DNA from: Nitrospirota bacterium
GTDB lineage: Bacteria; Nitrospirota; Thermodesulfovibrionia; Thermodesulfovibrionales; Dissulfurispiraceae
Length of the DNA stretch: 64,000 nucleotides
Assembly (NCBI GenBank): GCA_021791055.1
Contig: JAJYXI010000062.1
Span: 1 to 64,000 of the forward strand
Reading direction: 5' to 3'
Shown here in pieces: positions 1 to 8,491 of this stretch. Position numbers and translations under genes: made by a program. Numbering within the stretch: position 1 is the first letter of the stretch; each line of letters begins with the position of its first letter. The notes under the pieces were generated by a model that saw nothing but the letters and a program-made list of their open reading frames with translations, did no database searches and had not been told where the DNA came from.

Positions 1-119
1 GGTCTCCCTGCTCGAAAGAGCACTAAAGGTCCGTGGTAGACCACCACGTCGATAGGCTGGAGGTGTAAGTACAGTAATGTATTCAGCTTACCAGTACTAA
101 TAGACCGTGTGCCTTGACC
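1..119 (+). rRNA. rrl: 23S ribosomal RNA, 3' end (partial)
   Basis: The first ~119 bases match the conserved 3' terminal part of bacterial 23S rRNA, including the GATAGGCTGGAGGTGTAAG block and the terminal region ending near GTGCCTTGACC. The rest of the gene lies upstream of the window. It is followed after ~75 bases by 5S rRNA on the same strand, so this is the distal end of an rrn operon. The exact mature 3' end is estimated to within a few bases. Confidence 0.93.
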
Positions 120-192
120 TTATTCCCCTTTCTCCCATATTTTGTCAAACTTTTTTATTGCAATTTTAATTTGGTTTATGTTATTTTAATTT

Positions 193-308
<116 letters not shown>

Positions 309-320
309 TTAAAATAGAAA

Positions 321-348
321 GGCTCGGTTAAATACCGGGCCTTTTTTT
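321..348 (+). terminator. Rho-independent terminator of the rrn operon
   Basis: GGCTCGG and CCGGGCC form a 7-bp stem (one G-U pair) around a 7-base loop, followed directly by a run of T. It lies 12 bases after the 5S rRNA. Confidence 0.85.
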
Positions 349-381
349 GTTTGTTTTTAGCTTAAAATTACTCGCTGAAGT

Positions 382-1053
382 TTAAAGAATATCAGGTTTA
401 TCGCTGGCGATGCCGTCAACGCCCTTGTCTCGATATTCTTTCACTTCTTGTCTTGTATTGATTGTCCAGACAATTACCTCGAGATTGTTTTTGTGGGCAT
501 CTTCAATGTTTTTGGTATGAGTAAGCTTATAAAGGGGGACGAGATACCTGGCATTCAGTTTGAGCGCTGCAGCGATGGGATTTTTATGCTTTGCATAGAT
601 CAAACCTGTTTCGATTTTGCTGTCCAGTTTCCTTACCTCTGAAAGAACATCCTCATGAAAAGAGACGATAATTACATGGTCATGTAACTTTTCTTTTTTG
701 ACGACTTCCAAAACCTTTTTTTCGTAGCCGATTTCTTTTAGCTCAATAAGTATTTTCTCGACCTTTTTGTCTATAAATTGCAAACCCTCATCAAGAGTCG
801 GGAGTTTATCTTCTGTTATCTGTTTTAATTCCTTTAATGTCGCCTCGTTTACCGCAATATCCTTGCCGAAGACCCTTTTCAGGTTGTCGTCATGTATAAC
901 AATTAATTTTCCATCTTTTGTCTTTCGCACATCGAACTCGATTGCATTTACGCCAAGCTCAATCGCCTTTTGAAAACTGTCCAGTGTATTCTCAATCTCA
1001 TACGCCCTTGCCCCTCGATGTCCGACTTTTAAAAACATTTTTCTCCCTACCAC
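382..1053 (-). CDS. ugpQ: Glycerophosphodiester phosphodiesterase
   Basis: This 223-residue protein is a GDPD-family phosphodiesterase, which hydrolyses glycerophosphodiesters to glycerol 3-phosphate and an alcohol. The family signature is visible: GHRGA near residue 11 (His12), the metal-binding E-x-D of IEFDV (Glu39/Asp41) and IHDD (His54). No signal peptide is seen, so it is probably cytosolic. The first ATG overlaps the upstream SDR gene by 7 bases; an alternative ATG five codons in (MFLKVGHRGA) is equally plausible. It is the second gene of a two-gene unit with the SDR, running toward the rrn operon. The symbol is by family only; ugpQ is the closest well-known member. Confidence 0.9.
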   Translation of the reverse strand: MVGRKMFLKVGHRGARAYEIENTLDSFQKAIELGVNAIEFDVRKTKDGKLIVIHDDNLKRVFGKDIAVNEATLKELKQITEDKLPTLDEGLQFIDKKVEKILIELKEIGYEKKVLEVVKKEKLHDHVIIVSFHEDVLSEVRKLDSKIETGLIYAKHKNPIAAALKLNARYLVPLYKLTHTKNIEDAHKNNLEVIVWTINTRQEVKEYRDKGVDGIASDKPDIL

Positions 1054-1778
1054 GGCATTTCTTCGTCAAAATGGAAGAATTTACCAGTAGGGCCTTTGGG
1101 GCCGAGCGTTGCCAGCCTTACTGCTGTTTTTGCGCCTTCTGTAACATCCATCGGCGCATCCGGCCCTCCCATATCTGTTTTCACCCAGCCTGGATGGGCT
1201 GAGTTTACTTTGATAGGCGTATTTTTGAGGGCAGCAGCTAAATGTATTGTGAATTGGTTCAATGCCGTTTTTGAAGCGTCATATGCAAATGGCTTGTAGT
1301 CATTGGATTCTTCGCTTTGGTATGCAAGAGAGCCAAGGATGCTTGATACATTTACGATGCGGCCTGCATTGCTCTTTTTGATAAGTGAAAGGAGAGCATG
1401 GGTGAGTTCCACTGCGCCGAAGAAGTTTACATCAAAGGTCTGGCGGAGTGCTTTCGACGAGATGATTTCAACACTATTGCTGACAAGGGGCTCCTCAGGA
1501 CTGACCATTCCTGCATTGTTCACAAGGATGTCGAGTTTGCCGAAATGTTTTTCGATGTATTTTTTGACACGTTTGATATGCTCAGAGTTTGTAACATCAA
1601 GCAATATGAATTTCACATCGAGGCCTTCATTCTGCAACCTTTTGGCTGCGGTCTTTCCTTTTGATTCATTGCGCGCACTCATAAGCACCTTTATGCCCTT
1701 TTGTGCCAGTTGGCGGCTGGTCTCGAAGCCCAGTCCTTTGTTAGCACCTGTAACTAAGGCTATTTGCTTGGATGACAT
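1047..1778 (-). CDS. SDR family NAD(P)-dependent oxidoreductase (carbonyl-reductase-like)
   Basis: A classical short-chain dehydrogenase of 243 residues. It has the Rossmann dinucleotide motif TGANKGLG (residues 10-17), NNAG at 87-90, a catalytic Ser near 145 and the YxxxK pair (Tyr166, Lys170 in YDASK). The insert between the catalytic Ser and Tyr and the overall pattern resemble carbonyl reductases acting on small carbonyl compounds with NADPH, but the substrate cannot be read from sequence. A GGAGGCAACC ribosome-binding region precedes the ATG. Its 3' end overlaps the start of the GDPD gene by 7 bases, which suggests translational coupling, although the two activities have no obvious metabolic link. 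Confidence 0.88.
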   Translation of the reverse strand: MSSKQIALVTGANKGLGFETSRQLAQKGIKVLMSARNESKGKTAAKRLQNEGLDVKFILLDVTNSEHIKRVKKYIEKHFGKLDILVNNAGMVSPEEPLVSNSVEIISSKALRQTFDVNFFGAVELTHALLSLIKKSNAGRIVNVSSILGSLAYQSEESNDYKPFAYDASKTALNQFTIHLAAALKNTPIKVNSAHPGWVKTDMGGPDAPMDVTEGAKTAVRLATLGPKGPTGKFFHFDEEMPW

Positions 1779-1883
1779 GGTTGCCTCCTCAATGGTTTAA
1801 AAATATAAAAATGGCTTTATGATTTATCTGTAATGCATGTATAATTTCTTTTATGTCTTACTATACTAAAAAGGAGATTCATA

Positions 1884-2006
1884 ATGGAAATCTCAAATAG
1901 AATAAGATTTTATTATTATATTTCAGGGGTGCTTGCAAACCAGCAGTCGGGTGTCTGTTTTGTGAAATCATCCAAGGCAATTCTTGAGAAGATTACGGGC
2001 GCATAA
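1884..2006 (+). CDS. Small hypothetical protein (40 aa)
   Basis: A 40-codon ORF too short for the ORF track. It has an excellent ribosome-binding site (AAGGAG, 7 bases before the ATG) and ends 6 bases before the start of the DMT transporter, so the two look co-transcribed. The peptide begins MEISNRIRFYYYISGVLA and ends in an amphipathic stretch; it has one Cys and no obvious membrane helix. I do not recognise a family. It could be a regulatory leader peptide for the transporter, a real small protein, or the surviving 3' part of a longer gene. Confidence 0.5.
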   Translation: MEISNRIRFYYYISGVLANQQSGVCFVKSSKAILEKITGA

Positions 2007-2012
2007 AAGGGC

Positions 2013-2909
2013 ATGCACTTACAGCACACCAGTTCCTCGATACCCGGCTACATCTATATTGTTCTCGCTGCAATGCTATGGGCTGCATCCGGCTCGGTGT
2101 CCAAGTTTCTTTTTAACAGCAGGGTAACTCCGTTTCAACTTGTACAACTTAGAACTACAATTTCCGCAGCAGTTTTATTTTTGTGGCTACTTGTCCGTAA
2201 TCGTGAGTTTCTGAGTATTGAGCGGAAAGACCTTGTATATTTTTCTCTGTTGGGCATTGCCCTTGCAGCCACGCAGTTTACTTATCTTTATGCTATCAGC
2301 AAGATTCATGTGGCAGCGGCTATTTTATTGCAATATCAGGCGCCGGTCTTAATTGCTGCATACGCAGTTTTGTTTGCCCGAAAGAAGCTCACGCTATTTA
2401 CAATAATTGCCATTATCGGCGCAATCTCCGGCTGTTATCTCATGGTGGGAGCGTATAGTCTTAACATTCTAAGCATGAATAAGGCAGGCATCATCTCCGG
2501 ATTAGCCTCTGCTGTTGCTTTTGCAATATACACGGTAGAAAGCGAATACGGAATGCGTAGCTATACGCCGTGGGCAGTATTGTTTTATGCCCTGCTTTTC
2601 GCTGCAATTGTTTGGAATATCTTTTATCCTCCGCTCGGGGCCTTTTTGCAAAACTATGATGACGGAGCATGGTGGCTGATTTTGTTTGTAGGAACCTTCG
2701 GCACAATCCTTTCATTCGGGCTTTATAATGAAGGGATTAAACGCATCAGCTCGACCCACGCAAGCATTACAGCTACCCTTGAGCCTGTCATGGCAGGCGT
2801 AATCGCATATTTTTTTCTCGGCGAGATTATGGAACCATGGCAAATAATGGGTGCCGGACTGGTTATCACATCCGTTGTAGTGCTTCAGATAAAGCAAAAG
2901 CCTGCATAA
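2013..2909 (+). CDS. DMT-superfamily (EamA) transporter
   Basis: A 298-residue integral membrane protein with about ten hydrophobic segments arranged as two EamA repeats. The first begins near AAMLWAASGSVSKF (residue 19) and the second near SGLASAVAFAIYTVESEYG; the C-terminal half carries the typical ATLEPVMAGVIAYFFLGE signature. EamA proteins export or import small metabolites such as amino acids or nucleosides; the substrate here is unknown. The ATG lies 6 bases after the small ORF, with only a weak AAAAGGG ribosome-binding site, consistent with coupling to it. A bidirectional hairpin terminator follows. Confidence 0.88.
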   Translation: MHLQHTSSSIPGYIYIVLAAMLWAASGSVSKFLFNSRVTPFQLVQLRTTISAAVLFLWLLVRNREFLSIERKDLVYFSLLGIALAATQFTYLYAISKIHVAAAILLQYQAPVLIAAYAVLFARKKLTLFTIIAIIGAISGCYLMVGAYSLNILSMNKAGIISGLASAVAFAIYTVESEYGMRSYTPWAVLFYALLFAAIVWNIFYPPLGAFLQNYDDGAWWLILFVGTFGTILSFGLYNEGIKRISSTHASITATLEPVMAGVIAYFFLGEIMEPWQIMGAGLVITSVVVLQIKQKPA

Positions 2910-2911
2910 TT

Positions 2912-2944
2912 AACCCCAAGCTCCAATACGGAGGCTTGGGGTTT
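2912..2944. terminator. Bidirectional terminator between EamA transporter and hcp
   Basis: ACCCCAAGC-TCC and GGA-GGCTTGGGGT form a ~12-bp stem with a single bulged base, followed by a T-rich run on the plus strand and preceded by an A-rich/TTAA stretch for the minus strand. It lies between two convergent genes. Confidence 0.8.
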
Positions 2945-2957
2945 GTTGTTTAATGGT

Positions 2958-4604
2958 TTATGCAGCTAACTTTAACTGCCCGCAGCTTCCTTCGCCTGTC
3001 TTGAGTATTGCCTCAATGTCCTCGCAAGGAGTTGTGATCGGCTTGATGCCGAAGTTCTTTACGAGGATATCAAGCACATTCGGCGTAACGAATGCCGGCA
3101 AGGAAGGCCCAAGCCTTATGTCCTTTATTCCGAGATAAAGTAATGTTAACAGGATAGCCACCGCCTTCTGCTCATACCAAGAAAGGACGAGGGAGAGCGG
3201 CAGATCGTTAACGCTCACATTGAATGCCTTTGACAAAGCTACTGCAATCTGGATTGCCGAATAGGCATCATTGCACTGCCCCACATCTAAAAGCCTTGGT
3301 ATGCCTCCGATATCTCCGAGGTCTTTGTCAAAAAAGCGGAACTTGCCGCAGGCGAGTGTGAGCACTACACAATCTTTCGGAACCCTTTCAACAAATTCGG
3401 TGTAGTAGTTTCTTCCGGGCTTAGCGCCGTCGCAGCCTGCAACGAGGAAGAAATGCCTTATGTTTCTGCTCTTTACCGCCTCAATGACCTTGTCGGCAAC
3501 TCCCATTACGGCATTTCTCGCAAAGCCTGTCATAACAGTCTTGCCCTCGACATCCTCGGCGAATCCCGGAAGGGCAAGTGCCCTCTCGATTACTGGAGTG
3601 AAGTCGCTATTGGATATATGCCGGATGCCGGGCCAGCCAACAAGTCCGCATGTAAATATATTGTCCTTATAAGATTCAAGTGGCTTCTGCAGGCAGTTTG
3701 TTGTCATGACAACGGCGCCGGGGAATTGTGCGAATTCCTTGTGCTGGTTCTGCCACGCAGTGCCGTAATGTCCGTAAAAATGGGGATACTTCTTCAGCTC
3801 CGGATACCCGTGGCATGGCAGCATCTCGCCATGCGTGTACACATAGATGCCCTTTCCTTCTGTTTGTTCGAGGATATTCTCCAAGTCCTTGAGGTCATGG
3901 CCAGAAACGAGTATTGCCTTGCCCTTCTTCGCGCCGAGGGGAACCTTTGTGGGCACAGGATGGCCATATGCGCCGGTGTTCGCAGAATCAAGAAGTTCCA
4001 TAGTCCTGAGGTTTACCTCTCCGCATTTTAAGACCCTCTCAAGCCAATCATTAAGGGTGAGATCCCTTGTCATTGCGTCAAGGCTTTCGTGGATGAATGC
4101 ATATACAGCATCGTCTTCTTTTCCAAGAATATATGCGTGGTCTGCATATGCTGCAATGCCTTTTAGACCGAAGAGGAGGATGTCCTGTAATGACTGTATA
4201 TCGGCATCAGCAATATTTTTTCTCAGGTTTGCTATGTCGGCGCCCTGCGCTATAAGTCCTTTCAAGGTGTTCTCAGGCTTGAATACCGCCGGTCTTTTTG
4301 CATCGATTTTTACCTTTCCTTCGAGCCTGTCCCTGAGCTCCACGCACTTGTGTATCATGGACTTAAAATATTCAGGGTCAAAGTTCACATTGGTGAGCGT
4401 GGAAAAAAGCGCCTTGACTGTAAAGATATTGACCTCGCGGTCGTTTATCCCATTTTTTCTGCCCTCCACAGCGTAATGTGAAAGCCCTTTGAGCGCATAG
4501 ATTAATAAATCCTGAAGCCCTGCCACATCAGCAGACTTTCCGCATGTGCCACCGATGGTACATGCTCCACCTTTTGCAACCTGTTCGCATTGATAACAAA
4601 ACAT
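2958..4604 (-). CDS. hcp: Hydroxylamine reductase (hybrid cluster protein, class I)
   Basis: A 548-residue hybrid-cluster (prismane) protein. Hcp reduces hydroxylamine to ammonia in vitro and is linked to NO detoxification and S-nitrosylation under anaerobiosis. The N-terminal cysteine pattern is C3-x2-C6-x8-C15-x5-C21, the class I spacing typical of strict anaerobes, rather than the x11/x6 spacing of enterobacterial class II. Downstream cysteine motifs that bind the hybrid 4Fe-2O-2S cluster are present (GVWP-type VGWPG, VAGCDGA, TLACGK, DVGQCND). No hcr reductase gene is adjacent. It is transcribed divergently from an FNR-type regulator, and an operator at about -41.5 of its likely promoter suggests direct activation. 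Confidence 0.97.
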   Translation of the reverse strand: MFCYQCEQVAKGGACTIGGTCGKSADVAGLQDLLIYALKGLSHYAVEGRKNGINDREVNIFTVKALFSTLTNVNFDPEYFKSMIHKCVELRDRLEGKVKIDAKRPAVFKPENTLKGLIAQGADIANLRKNIADADIQSLQDILLFGLKGIAAYADHAYILGKEDDAVYAFIHESLDAMTRDLTLNDWLERVLKCGEVNLRTMELLDSANTGAYGHPVPTKVPLGAKKGKAILVSGHDLKDLENILEQTEGKGIYVYTHGEMLPCHGYPELKKYPHFYGHYGTAWQNQHKEFAQFPGAVVMTTNCLQKPLESYKDNIFTCGLVGWPGIRHISNSDFTPVIERALALPGFAEDVEGKTVMTGFARNAVMGVADKVIEAVKSRNIRHFFLVAGCDGAKPGRNYYTEFVERVPKDCVVLTLACGKFRFFDKDLGDIGGIPRLLDVGQCNDAYSAIQIAVALSKAFNVSVNDLPLSLVLSWYEQKAVAILLTLLYLGIKDIRLGPSLPAFVTPNVLDILVKNFGIKPITTPCEDIEAILKTGEGSCGQLKLAA

Positions 4605-4663
4605 AGTTTCTTTCTCCTTATGGTTTTAAAAGTTTACCGGCTAAAAGCCTATTCTTTAATTTC

Positions 4664-4705
4664 ATTGTAGCGGGATTTTATGAAACCTTCCTTGACTTAA
4701 ATCAA
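4664..4705 (-). promoter_or_regulatory. hcp promoter with FNR/HcpR-type operator
   Basis: On the minus strand TTGATTTAAGTCAA (plus coordinates 4692-4705) is a TTGAy-N4-rTCAA inverted repeat. Its centre is 41.5 bases upstream of the start point expected from the -10-like TACAAT (4664-4669), the classic class II activator position of FNR-type proteins. The site lies in the intergenic space between hcp and the regulator gene at 4759, so it could also control the regulator itself. Binding is inferred, not shown. Confidence 0.7.
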
Positions 4706-4758
4706 AAAATAATATTTTAATTAAATTCCAAGGTTTTAGATAAAAGCATGGAGGAATA

Positions 4759-5445
4759 TTGAAGGTAATTGAGGTCATTGCAAAGATACCCCTTTTCAGT
4801 GGACTTCCCAAGGAACAGCTTGCAAAGGTTGCAGGCATTGTTACAGAGCAGGCATTGGATAAGGGAGAGGCTATATTTTCACAAGGAGATGAGGCATCAG
4901 GTTTTTATGTAGTGACTTCAGGCATGGTGAAGATATTTAAACTCTCTTCGGAAGGGAAGGAGCAAATACTTCATTTTGTAGGGCCGGGTCAGACATTTGG
5001 AGAGGTGCCGATGTTCTCTGGAGAACGCTTTCCTGCAAATGCAGAGGCTATAGAAAAAAGCCGAGTATTATTCCTCCCCCGGACTCTCTTTTTGGAATTG
5101 ATTAAACAAGACCCTTTCTTTGCCATGAGGATGCTCTCGGAACTCTCAAAGCGCCTCAGGCATTTTAATCGCCTTGTGGAAGAATTGTCCCTAAAGGAAG
5201 TGCCCGGAAGGCTTGCGGCATATATCCTTTACCTCAGCGGCAGCAAGGGAGGAGCGGAAGAAATAACACTATCAATTACAAAAGGCCATCTCGCAAGCCT
5301 CCTCGGGACAATACCGGAGACGATCTCCCGGATACTCGGAAAGATGAGCAGTCAGGACATCATAAGGGTGCAGGGCAGAAAGATTAAGATTCTTAACCGC
5401 CGGACTCTCGAAGAGATATCCGAAAGCGGGAAATACTTCTTGTAA
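4759..5445 (+). CDS. Crp/Fnr family transcriptional regulator (HcpR/Dnr-like)
   Basis: A 228-residue protein with an N-terminal cyclic-nucleotide-binding-like beta-barrel (residues ~10-125), a long dimerisation helix and a C-terminal winged helix. The recognition helix carries ETISR, the E-x-x-S-R arrangement with which FNR proteins read TTGA half-sites, which fits the TTGAy-N4-rTCAA site next door. There is not a single cysteine, so it cannot carry an FNR-style Fe-S cluster; a haem-based NO sensor of the Dnr/HcpR kind is the likeliest alternative (inference). Translation starts at TTG 4759, 4 bases after GGAGG; no in-frame ATG fits better. Divergent from hcp, its probable target. Confidence 0.9.
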   Translation: MKVIEVIAKIPLFSGLPKEQLAKVAGIVTEQALDKGEAIFSQGDEASGFYVVTSGMVKIFKLSSEGKEQILHFVGPGQTFGEVPMFSGERFPANAEAIEKSRVLFLPRTLFLELIKQDPFFAMRMLSELSKRLRHFNRLVEELSLKEVPGRLAAYILYLSGSKGGAEEITLSITKGHLASLLGTIPETISRILGKMSSQDIIRVQGRKIKILNRRTLEEISESGKYFL

Positions 5446-5448
5446 TCT

Positions 5449-6063
5449 ATGGACGAGCTTTCCAAAGAATATGTAATCTCCTTTTTCGACAAAAACCTGA
5501 TGCTGTATGGTGACAGGCCTGAGGCAGTGAGGTGGTCGCCAACAGGACAAATCCTGCATTATCATGCAATGCTCGATATTGGAGACATTTACGGCAAGAG
5601 GATTCTTGATTTCGGCTGCGGCAAGGGGGATTTCTATCAGTTCCTAAAAGGCAAAGGAATTCATGTGGAGTATCATGGGTGCGATATAAACGAAAAGCTC
5701 ATCGCACTGGCAAAACAGAAATTCCCGGATATTGATTTCAGGGTCGTTGACATGGATAAAGACGCTCTTGGCGAGGATTTCGATTATATCTTTCTCTGCG
5801 GGGTGTTTAATCTCAATATACAGGGACTTGATGAAATTATTAAGAGCACATTAATAAAACTCTTCAAACACTGCCGCATTGGGCTTGCTTTTAATGCACT
5901 TTCATCGCATAATCCGAAAAAGGATTTCGAGCTGCATTATACTTCGTCTGAAGATATGTTCAGCTTTGCAGTAAAAAACTTATCGCCTTATGTTTCCCTC
6001 AGGCACGACAGGATGAATTACGATTTCACGATGTTTGTATATAAAGAGATAAACAAGTTTTAA
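5449..6063 (+). CDS. Class I SAM-dependent methyltransferase
   Basis: A 204-residue protein with the Rossmann SAM-binding motif I ILDFGCGKGDF (about residue 49), an acidic CDIN at the end of strand 2 and VVDMD at motif II/III. It starts 3 bases after the regulator stop codon, so the two are co-transcribed. The substrate is unknown. Its stop codon overlaps that of the convergent pfk gene within a shared TTAA, leaving no room for a terminator between them. Confidence 0.82.
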   Translation: MDELSKEYVISFFDKNLMLYGDRPEAVRWSPTGQILHYHAMLDIGDIYGKRILDFGCGKGDFYQFLKGKGIHVEYHGCDINEKLIALAKQKFPDIDFRVVDMDKDALGEDFDYIFLCGVFNLNIQGLDEIIKSTLIKLFKHCRIGLAFNALSSHNPKKDFELHYTSSEDMFSFAVKNLSPYVSLRHDRMNYDFTMFVYKEINKF

Positions 6064-7154
6064 TCCCCGAAGGAAATTCCGATTTCCCTTGCTGTCTTTA
6101 CAGTATCACCGTCAATGGGAACCTTTTTCATATTATCAACGACCTTTTCCAGAGGAACGGCCTTTACATCAGGCGGGTCGAGGGCTATCATTACACCTAA
6201 GTTTTTTTTCTCGATCATGCGAACTGCTGCTGCGCCGAAACGGAGGGCTAATAACCTATCGAAGGTGGTTGGCGAGCCTCCTCTTTGCAAATGACCTAAA
6301 ACCAGTGACCGGGTATCCTTGCCTGTCTTTTTGGCTATCTCTTTGGCTACGAACTCTCCTATCCCGCCCAAAACAACATCCTGTCTGCCGACCTCCCCTT
6401 TGCCTTTGTCGAGCTGCCTGCCTCCGACAGGAGCAGCTCCTTCAGCCGCGACTACAATGGCGTAATGCTGTCCGTGCAAATCAAGTCCCATGATGTGATC
6501 GCATACCTTATCAATGTCAAATGGGATCTCGGGAATTAAAATGACATCTGCAGCGCCCGAGATGCCGCTGTTGAGGGCAATCCAGCCTGCATGCCTTCCC
6601 ATGACTTCTACGACCATTACCCTATCATGGGACTTTGCAGTTGAATGGAGGCGGTCTATTGCTTCTGTGGCAATGCTTACGGCAGTGTCAAAGCCGAAGG
6701 TGATTACTGTTGCTCCGAGGTCATTGTCTATGGTCTTCGGAACCCCTATAACAGGTATGCCTTTTTTGTAAAAATCATATGCGATTTTAAGGCTTCCGTC
6801 TCCTCCAATCGCTATCAGGCAATCGAGACGGAGACGTTTGAAATTTTCCACAACCTTGTCGGAGACATCCCGTATCTCGGCCTCGCCAGCCATATTAGTT
6901 ATAGGCATCTGGAATGGGTTGCCTTTGTTTGTTGTGCCGAGGATTGTCCCGCCGATGCTCGAAATGTGGCGTACATGTTCAGGGGTCAGGCGGATAATCT
7001 CATCTGTGTTGAGCAAGCCTGCATAGCCATTTTTGATACCGTATACTTCCCAGTTCCTGTTGTATGCAGACAGGACAACAGCCTCGATAACCGCATTAAG
7101 CCCCGGCGCATCACCGCCTCCTGTATTTATTGCTATTCGCAATGCTTTTTCCAT
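6060..7154 (-). CDS. pfkA: 6-phosphofructokinase
   Basis: A 364-residue phosphofructokinase, phosphorylating fructose 6-phosphate in glycolysis. Motifs seen: NTGGGDAPGLNA (phosphoryl-donor loop), GGDGS (Gly120, equivalent to E. coli Gly104), PKTIDND (Lys140, equivalent to Gly124; Asp142/Asp144 catalytic), MGRHAGW and HLQRGG. A Gly at the first site and Lys at the second is the mixed Group III combination; family knowledge ties Gly104 to ATP use and Asp104 to pyrophosphate use, so an ATP-dependent enzyme is predicted despite the PPi-type Lys. It lies alone between convergent and divergent neighbours. Confidence 0.95.
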   Translation of the reverse strand: MEKALRIAINTGGGDAPGLNAVIEAVVLSAYNRNWEVYGIKNGYAGLLNTDEIIRLTPEHVRHISSIGGTILGTTNKGNPFQMPITNMAGEAEIRDVSDKVVENFKRLRLDCLIAIGGDGSLKIAYDFYKKGIPVIGVPKTIDNDLGATVITFGFDTAVSIATEAIDRLHSTAKSHDRVMVVEVMGRHAGWIALNSGISGAADVILIPEIPFDIDKVCDHIMGLDLHGQHYAIVVAAEGAAPVGGRQLDKGKGEVGRQDVVLGGIGEFVAKEIAKKTGKDTRSLVLGHLQRGGSPTTFDRLLALRFGAAAVRMIEKKNLGVMIALDPPDVKAVPLEKVVDNMKKVPIDGDTVKTAREIGISFGD

Positions 7155-7246
7155 AAAGACCCCCTTAAAATGGTTTGCAAGAAATATATGTTATATTGTA
7201 ACTCATTATTAGCGTATATGTTAGATGAAATAAAAAGGAGGTTTCT

Positions 7247-8491
7247 CTGAAAACATATCTTATTCTCATCTTCTGTCTTTATATCCTCAAAGAGGCCTTT
7301 GAATATCTTGTTCAGTATCTCAATCTCAGGCATATGCGAAAGGCTGGAGCTACCATTCCTCCCGAGTTTGAAGGGAAGATAGACGAGGCCTTGCTGAAAA
7401 AGACCCAAGAATATGAGGCTGATAAAACGAAATTCGGCTTTGTTTCATCCATATTCGGCAACATAATTACTATCGCATTCATCTTCGGTGGCCTGCTGAA
7501 TATCTATAATTCTTGGACAGCATCGTTGAATCTCTCCTTTATCATTTCAGGATGGCTTTTCTTTCTGCTTCTGACCTATGCCGGCGAATTTTTATCCATT
7601 CCCTTCAGCCTTTACAGCATCTTTAAGATAGAGAACAAATACGGCTTCAATACCATGACCTTCAGACTCTGGATCTCGGATTTCATAAAATCGCTTATCA
7701 TCTCTACCATCATGATGTCCATTGTAATATTTGCAGGATTCTGGCTCATTCAATGGAGTCCTGATTACTGGTGGTTCTGGGTTTGGGGCTTCTTCTTTGT
7801 TTTCAGTGTTTTTATCATGTACATATCGCCTTATGTCATCGAACCTCTTTTCAATAAATTCACGCCTATCGAGGATGAATCTCTCAAGGGCAAAATCATC
7901 AGGTTGACGGAAAAGGCTGGCATTCATGCGAGCAGAATTTTAAGGATAGATGCATCAAAAAGGAGCAAGCATACAAATGCATATTTCACAGGCATAGGAA
8001 AAACAAAAAGGATTGTGCTTTACGATACATTGCTTGAAGGCATGAGCCACGATGAAATCATTGCTGTACTGGCGCATGAAATAGGACACTGGAAGAAAAA
8101 ACATTTATTGAAAACCCTTGCAGCATTCGAGGTGTTCTCTCTTATATCCCTTTATGTTTCGTACAGGCTGATTCAGAGCGATTTCCTTTTGTGGCTTTTT
8201 AATATCAGCACAAACACTATTTTTGCGAAGTTCATAATTCTTGCCTTCCTCGTAGGTATCCTTTCGCTGTTATTGCAGCCGGTTATGAATTTCTTCAGCA
8301 GGAGGCATGAAAGACAGGCTGACAGGGCTTCGTATTATCTGACAGGGGATTCGGAAAGTATGGTGAGTGCGCTTGTAAAGCTCTCAAAAGAAAATCTCTC
8401 GAACCTCTATCCGCACCCGCTTTATGTTGCTTTATACTATTCCCATCCGCCTATTCTAGAGAGGATAAGGTATATAAAGAATTTTCCTTGA
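7247..8491 (+). CDS. M48 family metallopeptidase (Ste24/CAAX-protease-1-like), CTG start
   Basis: A membrane zinc protease of the Ste24 type, about 414 residues with several transmembrane helices. The zinc motif HEIGHW lies near residue 277, followed by ERQADRASYYL with the third ligand region. The track ORF begins at ATG 7334, but the typical family N-terminus (a membrane helix followed by YLNLRHMRK) is encoded upstream in the same frame. That frame reaches a stop at 7226, and the only start-like codon is CTG 7247, 5 bases after AAGGAGG. I therefore call a CTG start. Its 3' end overlaps the convergent YkgJ gene by 41 bases. In eukaryotes the family processes prenylated proteins; bacterial members are probably membrane quality-control proteases. 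Confidence 0.88.
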   Translation: MKTYLILIFCLYILKEAFEYLVQYLNLRHMRKAGATIPPEFEGKIDEALLKKTQEYEADKTKFGFVSSIFGNIITIAFIFGGLLNIYNSWTASLNLSFIISGWLFFLLLTYAGEFLSIPFSLYSIFKIENKYGFNTMTFRLWISDFIKSLIISTIMMSIVIFAGFWLIQWSPDYWWFWVWGFFFVFSVFIMYISPYVIEPLFNKFTPIEDESLKGKIIRLTEKAGIHASRILRIDASKRSKHTNAYFTGIGKTKRIVLYDTLLEGMSHDEIIAVLAHEIGHWKKKHLLKTLAAFEVFSLISLYVSYRLIQSDFLLWLFNISTNTIFAKFIILAFLVGILSLLLQPVMNFFSRRHERQADRASYYLTGDSESMVSALVKLSKENLSNLYPHPLYVALYYSHPPILERIRYIKNFP

